NCBI GenBank assembly: GCA_049281195.1
Contig: JBAPRR010000424.1
Span: forward strand, 1-10,022
Reading direction: 5' to 3'
Length of the DNA stretch: 10,022 nucleotides
From: JBAPRR01 sp049281195
Lineage (GTDB): Bacteria; Actinomycetota; Acidimicrobiia; Acidimicrobiales; CAVXTF01
Numbering within the stretch: position 1 is the first letter of the stretch; each line of letters starts with the position of its first letter. Of this stretch, positions 5,856-10,022 are shown in pieces. A model generated the notes under the pieces. That model saw nothing but the letters and a program-made list of their open reading frames with translations. It ran no database searches and was not told the DNA's origin. The position numbers and the translations under genes were made by a program.

Positions 5856-6719
5856 ATGAACAAAACGAACCAAGCAGCGAATGGCGACAGGTTCCGCAAG
5901 TTGCACGAGCAGGGTTCCTTCGTCATACCGAACGCCTGGGACGCCGCGAGCGCCGCGGTCATCGAGTCATCGGGTGTCGAGGCGATCGCCACGACAAGCA
6001 GCGGGATCTCCTGGTCCCTCGGGCGAGCGGACGGCGAGAACATGACCAGGGCGGACGTGATTCCGGTGGTCGGACGCATCGCCTCAGCAGTCGTTGTGCC
6101 GGTGACCGCGGACATCGAGTCCGGTTACGGACCGTCTCCGGATGACGTGGCGGAAACCATCAAAGCGGTGATCGATGCAGGAGCGGTAGGAGCCAACCTG
6201 GAAGACCGGCAATGGATTCCCGGCGGACGGAGCGCAGAGCCTTCTCTCATCTCCATTGATAGGCAATGCGCACGCATTGCCGCGGCGCGACAAGCCGCCG
6301 ACCACTCGGGCATCACTTTCACCCTGAACGTGAGAACGGACGTGTTCCTGGCCGGGATCGGTGAGCCCGAAGAGCACGAGGACATGGTTATCGAGAGAGC
6401 GGGCCGTTACGCGGCCGCCGGTGGAGATTGTCTTTTCGTACCCGGGGTCGCGGACCTCGAGGTGATGAAGAGGATTGTGCAAGCGTCGCCACTTCCCGTT
6501 AACGCTCTCCTGTCCCCCGGTAGAGGTGCCACCATCGACGAGTTGGCATCGGCGGGAGTACGAAGGATCTCTGTGGGCGGACTGATCGCGCTCGCGGCCC
6601 TGACCGCGGCCAAGCAGGCGACAGAAGCGCTTCTGGCAAGGCGGGAACCGCGATTCTCTGGCAACCTGACGCATGCGGACCTGCAGGAACTCGTCGGTAG
6701 AACCGAAGAAACGACCTGA
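5856..6719 (+). CDS. Isocitrate lyase / PEP mutase family enzyme
   Basis: A 287-residue alpha/beta-barrel protein of the PEP mutase/isocitrate lyase superfamily, whose members make or break C-C or P-C bonds of small oxo-acids with Mg2+. Landmarks are SFVIPNAWDAASAAVIESSG (21-40), the TTSSGISWSLG substrate loop (46-56), the metal-site strand VTADIESGYG (83-92) with D86 and E88, LEDR (115-118), and NVRTDVFL (158-165). The KKCGH catalytic loop of true isocitrate lyase is absent, as usual for this short subfamily, so 2-methylisocitrate-lyase, oxaloacetate-lyase or phosphonate activity cannot be told apart. No phosphonate genes are nearby. The ATG at 5856 is 65 bp after the stop of the preceding gene; only a weak AGG lies close before it. 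The 3' end overlaps the DUF998 gene by 47 nt. Confidence 0.88.
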   Translation: MNKTNQAANGDRFRKLHEQGSFVIPNAWDAASAAVIESSGVEAIATTSSGISWSLGRADGENMTRADVIPVVGRIASAVVVPVTADIESGYGPSPDDVAETIKAVIDAGAVGANLEDRQWIPGGRSAEPSLISIDRQCARIAAARQAADHSGITFTLNVRTDVFLAGIGEPEEHEDMVIERAGRYAAAGGDCLFVPGVADLEVMKRIVQASPLPVNALLSPGRGATIDELASAGVRRISVGGLIALAALTAAKQATEALLARREPRFSGNLTHADLQELVGRTEETT

Positions 6720-7401
6720 GTCCTCTTCGCGCGCTCTCCTTGCCTGTGGGTCCGTCGCCGCACCACTCTTCATAGCCGGGTACGCGGCTGCCGGGCGCAG
6801 GCAGATGGTCCACGGATACGACCCCCGACGGGACCCGGTGAGCATGATCGTGCGCGGACCGGGCGGCGGGGCGCAGACGGCCAACTTTGTGGTTTCGGGA
6901 GCGTTGTTGTGCGCTTCTGCTCTCGGCGCGCGCCGGGCACTGGCCGCTGAAGGTGCGTCGATGATCGGGACCCGATCCATCCCACCAGCCATTGGTGCCG
7001 TCGGAGTGGGGTTGTTGGGAGCCGGGATCTTCCCGACCGACATCATCGAAGCAAGAGCGTATGAAGAAGGACAGGACCAGGGTCAGAAGCCGACGCGGAC
7101 CGGCGCCCTGCACGTGGCATTCGCAGTTCCCGTGTTCACGGGAATGCCGATTGTCTGTTTCATCGGCGCACGCAGATTCAGCGCCACCGGATTCAGGAAG
7201 TTGTCACGGATGTCGCTCGGCGTAGGCGTGTGCTCGATCGCCGCGGCGACGGTTTCCGGTAGGGGGTTCAGCGAGGCCGGGCGGCCCGAACTGAGCCGAT
7301 TGGGGCGACGGGGCGGAACCTTTCAGAGGGTTGCCGTTGCGACCGGTCTGGGTTACGTAAGCGCATATCTATGCCGGCTGCTGTTGCGACTTTCCGATTA
7401 G
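6673..7401 (+). CDS. DUF998 integral membrane protein
   Basis: A 242-residue membrane protein with six predicted hydrophobic segments at about residues 21-40, 69-90, 103-121, 144-167, 180-196 and 217-238. The DUF998 signature is visible: after the first helix comes YDPRRDPVSMIVRGPGGGAQ leading into ANFVVSGALL, then GIFPTD and TGALHVAFAV. The family function is unknown. The ATG at 6673 lies inside the end of the PEP mutase-like gene in another frame. The next in-frame ATG (6805) would remove the first helix, and no GTG or TTG start occurs between, so this start is forced. The overlap implies translational coupling to the enzyme gene. The N-terminal 20 residues are basic and serine-rich, suggesting a cytoplasmic N-terminus. 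Confidence 0.83.
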   Translation: MRTCRNSSVEPKKRPESSSRALLACGSVAAPLFIAGYAAAGRRQMVHGYDPRRDPVSMIVRGPGGGAQTANFVVSGALLCASALGARRALAAEGASMIGTRSIPPAIGAVGVGLLGAGIFPTDIIEARAYEEGQDQGQKPTRTGALHVAFAVPVFTGMPIVCFIGARRFSATGFRKLSRMSLGVGVCSIAAATVSGRGFSEAGRPELSRLGRRGGTFQRVAVATGLGYVSAYLCRLLLRLSD

Positions 7402-7508
7402 GTGCGGAACCTCACTGCGGGGGCACCTCGACCGGTCAGTGAACTTGGGCTCCACTCTGGAAGGGCCGTACCTCGACAGGAAGGGTGGTCGAGCAGGTAT
7501 TGCTTCAT
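7398..7508 (-). CDS. Small ORF with strong ribosome binding site, possible microprotein or gene remnant
   Basis: A 36-residue ORF beginning MKQYLLDHPSCRGTALPEW and ending in TAA at 7400-7398. GGAGGTG lies at 7520-7514, with GGAGG exactly 7 nt before the ATG, the best Shine-Dalgarno sequence in the window. A TATAAG hexamer at 7551-7546 on the same strand could be a -10. The first six residues resemble the start of YCII/DGPF-type proteins (MKQYLLS...), but the rest does not, so it may be the remnant of such a gene. It may also be a true short peptide, or chance. The stop overlaps the stop of the DUF998 gene on the other strand. The predicted protein has no membrane segment. Confidence 0.3.
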   Translation of the reverse strand: MKQYLLDHPSCRGTALPEWSPSSLTGRGAPAVRFRT

Positions 7509-7520
7509 AGGGACACCTCC

Positions 7521-7546
7521 GAGGCCGCAGCGGCTCCGCTCGCCTC
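7521..7546. terminator. Interrupted hairpin, possible terminator or leader structure
   Basis: The plus strand reads GAGGC (7521-7525), CGC, AGCGG (7529-7533), CT, CCGCT (7536-7540), C, GCCTC (7542-7546), so an outer 5-bp stem encloses an inner stem. It is followed on the plus strand by TTAT, too short for a convincing intrinsic terminator of the DUF998 transcript 120 bp upstream. On the minus strand the same hairpin sits directly before the GGAGG of the small ORF, where it could affect translation. Either role is inferred. Confidence 0.3.
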
Positions 7547-7607
7547 TTATACGAACGACATCCGAACAGATCGACAGGCTGGAACCCAAAGTTTCTGCCC
7601 GGTCGAC

Positions 7608-7635
7608 TTGACTCACAGGTTCGTGGCGGCATAAT
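7608..7635 (+). promoter_or_regulatory. Promoter of the GntR-ABC operon
   Basis: TTGACT (7608-7613, 5 of 6) and CATAAT (7630-7635, 5 of 6) are separated by 16 bp, the clearest sigma-70-type promoter in the window. Transcription should start near 7642, inside the inverted repeat at 7635-7654. AGGAG at 7657-7661 then provides the ribosome binding site for the ATG at 7667 with 5-nt spacing. Confidence 0.7.
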
Positions 7636-7654
7636 TAACTAGCTGACTAGTTAA
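7635..7654. promoter_or_regulatory. Probable GntR (YtrA-type) operator
   Basis: TTAACTAG (7635-7642) and CTAGTTAA (7647-7654) are perfect inverted repeats around CTGA. The site begins at the last base of the -10 and covers the expected transcription start, so a repressor bound here would block initiation. Its place directly before the GntR gene and the AT-rich, dyad form fit autoregulation of YtrA-type operons. Binding is inferred. Confidence 0.72.
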
Positions 7655-7666
7655 ATAGGAGCCACG

Positions 7667-8059
7667 ATGATCGAGTTCCACCTGGACGGCACCTCGGGGG
7701 TCTCTCCGTACATGCAGATCGTCCAGCAGGTGCGCAGAGCTCTTCGCCTCGGGATGTTGAGAGTGGGAGACCAGCTCCCGACCGTGAAGGACGTAGTCGG
7801 TCATCTCGCCATCAACCCCAACACGGTCTTGAAGGCATACAGAGAGCTCGAGCACGACGGCCTCGTTTCGGCGCGTCCGGGGATCGGGACATTTGTGACC
7901 GCAACGTTGAGCGATGGATCGCTCGCGGCCCACGGTCCGCTTCGTCAGGACCTCGTGCGTTGGTTGAGCAAAGCGCGCCGCGCCGGACTCGACGACGAGA
8001 GCATCGAGGCACTGTTTCGCGACTCCTTTCGTTCCGCGTCCGAGCAGGGCGTAGCGTGA
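7667..8059 (+). CDS. GntR-family repressor, YtrA subfamily
   Basis: A 130-residue regulator. The winged helix spans about residues 13-78: VSPYMQIVQQVRRALRLGML, then VGDQLPTVKDVVGHLAINPNT (split here as LPTVKDVV and INPNTVLKAYRELE), and the wing LVSARPGIGTFV. The C-terminal part (about 50 residues) is only a short helical dimerisation tail, which marks the YtrA subfamily rather than FadR, HutC or MocR. YtrA regulators repress their own operon with ABC transporter genes, and two ABC genes follow here. The ATG has AGGAG five bases before it. The stop TGA overlaps the GTG start of the ATPase gene. The inducer is unknown; cell-envelope stress or antibiotics serve this role in known cases. Confidence 0.93.
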   Translation: MIEFHLDGTSGVSPYMQIVQQVRRALRLGMLRVGDQLPTVKDVVGHLAINPNTVLKAYRELEHDGLVSARPGIGTFVTATLSDGSLAAHGPLRQDLVRWLSKARRAGLDDESIEALFRDSFRSASEQGVA

Positions 8060-8952
8060 AGAGCGTCATCGAAACCGAGCGCCTCGGCAAGCGGTACGGA
8101 AGAAAGTGGGCCCTCACCGACTGCACACTCTCCGTCCCTGAAGGACAAGTAGTCGGTTTGGTAGGCCCGAACGGCGCAGGCAAGACGACACTGCTCCACC
8201 TTTCGGTGGGACTGCTGGCACCGTCGTCGGGAACAATCGAGGTGCTGGGAGCGAAGCCTTCGGGAAGTCCGGCGCAACTCGCGAGCGTGGGGTTCGTGGC
8301 ACAGAACACGCCCACCTACGCGGGCATGACTATCGCCGATCATTTGAAGTTCGGTGCTTGGACCAACCCGCGCTGGGACAACGAGGTCGCACGCAAGCGC
8401 ATAGATCAGCTGGGTCTCGATCCCGATCAGAAAGCGGGCAAGTTGTCGGGCGGTCAGCGCGCGCAACTGGCACTGACCCTTGCAATTGCGAAGAGGCCGG
8501 AGCTGTTGATACTCGACGAGCCGGTCGCCAGCCTCGACCCTCTGGCGCGGCGGGACTTTTTGAAGGTCCTGATGGAGGTGGTCGCCGAGCAGGGGGTGAC
8601 CGTCGTCCTGTCCTCGCACCTGGTCGCCGATCTCGAAAGGGTGTGCGATTACCTGATCGTTCTGGTCAACTCACAGGTGCAGGTATCAGGTGAGATCGAC
8701 GACCTGCTAGCTACGCATCATCTGGTAACCGGGCCGAGGCGGGATCCTTCGCAGATGCCCCGAAACCAACAGGTGATCGAGTCGAGCGGAACCGAGCGCC
8801 AGACCACCATGCTCATCCGGACCACGGATCCGATCCTGGACCCCAGTTGGAGCGTCGAGAAAGTGACGCTCGAGGATCTTGTTCTGGCCTACATGGGACG
8901 GGCGCAGGATTCCCCCCGCACAACGCCAAAACTGGTGGAGGTCATGAAGTGA
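8056..8952 (+). CDS. ABC transporter ATP-binding protein (YtrB-like)
   Basis: A 298-residue ATPase. It has Walker A GPNGAGKTT (37-45, K43), Q-loop Q83 in VAQN, the ABC signature LSGGQ (130-134), Walker B LILDE (151-155) and the switch histidine in SSH (H188). About 80 residues after the nucleotide-binding domain form an accessory tail with no known motif. The GTG at 8056 shares GTGA with the GntR stop and makes a normal family N-terminus (VKSVIETERLGKRYG); the upstream extension of the frame to 7960 is antisense-like filler within the GntR gene. The protein would drive the permease encoded directly downstream and acts at the inner face of the membrane. The transported substrate is unknown. 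Confidence 0.94.
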   Translation: MKSVIETERLGKRYGRKWALTDCTLSVPEGQVVGLVGPNGAGKTTLLHLSVGLLAPSSGTIEVLGAKPSGSPAQLASVGFVAQNTPTYAGMTIADHLKFGAWTNPRWDNEVARKRIDQLGLDPDQKAGKLSGGQRAQLALTLAIAKRPELLILDEPVASLDPLARRDFLKVLMEVVAEQGVTVVLSSHLVADLERVCDYLIVLVNSQVQVSGEIDDLLATHHLVTGPRRDPSQMPRNQQVIESSGTERQTTMLIRTTDPILDPSWSVEKVTLEDLVLAYMGRAQDSPRTTPKLVEVMK

Positions 8953-10022
8953 TCCGTCTTAGCGTTCGTCAGTTCCGTAGCGAGTCCATAGTCGGCTTCG
9001 GCGCACTCATCGTCATCGCCATCGCCCTCGCCATTACTGGACCACACCTCGTTCACATCAACGACGCTTTCCTGAAGTGCAAGGCCGACAATGACTGCTC
9101 GACGGGTCAGAATCCGGTCACCAGCACCTACGAGAACATTCAAACGGCTCTCTCCGTTCTGACATTGGTCGTGCCGGCATTGATCGGAATATTTTTCGGC
9201 GCTCCTCTGATAGCGCGCGAACTCGAGACCGGGACTTTCCGCCTGGCATGGACCCAGAGCGTCACGAGAACCCGCTGGCTCGTGATCAAGCTCGCTGTGG
9301 TCGGTTTCGCCAGCATGCTCGTCGGCGGTCTGTTGGGTCTGATGACGACGTGGTGGCTGAATCCGATAGACACGGCGAACCAGAACCGCTTCTCACCGGG
9401 CGCTTTCGGGACCCACGGAATTGTCCCGTTCGGTTACGCCGCATTTGCATTCGCCCTCGGCGTGACCGCCGGGGTCATATTCCGCCGCACCCTTCCGGCG
9501 ATGGCCGTCGCACTGTTCGGGTTCATCGCTGCGCGGTTGGCAGTGTCCTTCTGGGTCAGGCCCAACCTCGGGTCCCCGGTCCACGCGAGTCTGCCTTTGA
9601 ACCTCTCTCAGGGCATCGGCTTCACCTCCGGGGTAGGAGGCGGGGTTCAAGTGTCCGCGCCACCGGTGAACCTCCCGAACGCATTGGTGAACTCGGTGAG
9701 CGTCGTCAACAGTTCGGGCAGGCTTCCTTCGACCCAATTTCTCGAAAATGCGTGCCCGGGGCTCGGGGGTCCTCCTGGGGGCCAGGGCGCGGTCTCGAAT
9801 CGACCCTTGGGCGGAAGTAGTTCGGTCGTTCAGTCAGCGGGTAAAGCCAACCAGCAGTTCCAGGACTGCATCCACAAGTTAAGTGGGTATCTGCACGTTG
9901 CGGTCGTTTATCAACCGGCCAACCGCTACTGGCCGTTCCAGATCTACGAGACCCTGATCTTCGTCGGTGCCGCGGCGCTGCTCGGCTCACTCAGCTGGTG
10001 GTGGATCCGGCATCGTCTCACC
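8949..10022 (+). CDS. ABC transporter permease subunit, C-terminus at or just beyond the window edge
   Basis: The frame is open for 358 codons from GTG at 8949 to the last base, without a stop, so the end lies outside. The start overlaps the ATPase stop (GTGA, 8949-8952). Six hydrophobic segments are visible at about residues 13-31, 67-85, 116-134, 160-176, 184-203 and 333-352. The block LAWTQSVTRTRWLVIKLAVV (99-118) is the coupling region typical of actinobacterial permeases found with YtrA-type operons. A large loop at about 205-332, rich in Gly, Ser and Asn, should face outward. Cysteines 44 and 50 in the first loop and 269 and 307 in the large loop could form disulfides outside the cell. 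The C-terminus WWWIRHRL looks like the normal end, so few residues are probably missing. Export of a drug, lipid or peptide is possible but unproven. Confidence 0.9.
   Translation, partial: MIRLSVRQFRSESIVGFGALIVIAIALAITGPHLVHINDAFLKCKADNDCSTGQNPVTSTYENIQTALSVLTLVVPALIGIFFGAPLIARELETGTFRLAWTQSVTRTRWLVIKLAVVGFASMLVGGLLGLMTTWWLNPIDTANQNRFSPGAFGTHGIVPFGYAAFAFALGVTAGVIFRRTLPAMAVALFGFIAARLAVSFWVRPNLGSPVHASLPLNLSQGIGFTSGVGGGVQVSAPPVNLPNALVNSVSVVNSSGRLPSTQFLENACPGLGGPPGGQGAVSNRPLGGSSSVVQSAGKANQQFQDCIHKLSGYLHVAVVYQPANRYWPFQIYETLIFVGAAALLGSLSWWWIRHRLT

Larger units (their letters stand above)
7402..7666. other. 265-bp gap between the DUF998 and GntR genes
   Basis: The stretch holds no recognisable full-length gene. 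From left to right it contains the small minus-strand ORF up to 7508, its Shine-Dalgarno sequence at 7516-7520, the hairpin at 7521-7546, a TATAAG on the minus strand at 7546-7551, about 55 bp without visible structure, then the promoter, inverted repeat and ribosome binding site of the GntR operon (7608-7661). The two plus-strand ORFs that fit here show no family pattern. Confidence 0.7.

Noticed and set aside
6084..7046. 320-codon minus-strand frame across the PEP mutase and DUF998 genes
   Set aside because: It is the antisense shadow of two recognisable genes in GC-rich DNA and shows no motif.
1..10022. CRISPR array, tRNA, rRNA, insertion sequence or phage genes
   Set aside because: No spaced repeats, cloverleaf-like sequences, transposase or integrase motifs, or terminal inverted repeats were seen on either strand.

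Overview
The window is about 10 kb of GC-rich, densely packed DNA with short gaps, 4-base GTGA start/stop overlaps and GTG starts. Its families (GlxA-type AraC regulators, a YtrA-type GntR/ABC operon, DUF998, an AlkZ-like winged-helix protein, and a short unnamed family I know from actinobacteria) point to a soil-type actinobacterium (Actinomycetota). I cannot fix the class or genus. I see no rRNA, tRNA, CRISPR, insertion sequence or phage gene. It looks like ordinary chromosomal accessory DNA rich in small regulator-plus-target modules.

Left part (1-2907). The C-terminal end of an MDR-type alcohol dehydrogenase/quinone oxidoreductase runs in from the left edge and meets a cupin gene tail to tail. 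Reading leftward from about 2900 is a compact cluster: a TetR repressor, an AlkZ-like winged-helix protein carrying the Q-x-Q pair of that DNA glycosylase family, a small ASCH-domain protein whose start overlaps the AlkZ-like stop, and then, after 71 bp, the cupin.

Middle (2908-5180). A perfect 25-nt palindrome (12-bp arms, one central base) separates the TetR gene from a divergent siderophore-interacting flavoprotein (ferric-siderophore reductase family). It fills the space between plausible -35 and -10 elements of the flavoprotein gene, so TetR probably represses both sides. The flavoprotein converges on a VOC/glyoxalase-fold protein, which lies behind a GlxA-like regulator (DJ-1/PfpI domain plus AraC HTH) on the minus strand.

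Right-middle (5181-7401). Divergent from the GlxA-like gene is an unnamed conserved actinobacterial protein of about 185 residues. It is followed by a PEP mutase/isocitrate lyase family enzyme and, overlapping its 3' end by 47 nt, a six-helix DUF998 membrane protein.

Right part (7402-10022). A 265-bp gap holds a hairpin, a small minus-strand ORF with a strong ribosome binding site, and a good promoter overlapped by an inverted repeat. The promoter drives a YtrA-type GntR repressor, an ABC ATPase and an ABC permease, chained by two GTGA overlaps. The permease is still open at the right edge. This is a self-regulated ABC export or stress module of a known actinobacterial type.

The most interesting items are the TetR/AlkZ-like/ASCH cluster sharing a divergent operator with an iron-siderophore flavoprotein, and the small SD-bearing ORF in the 7.4-7.6 kb gap. 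I see no strong evidence of a wholly new system.
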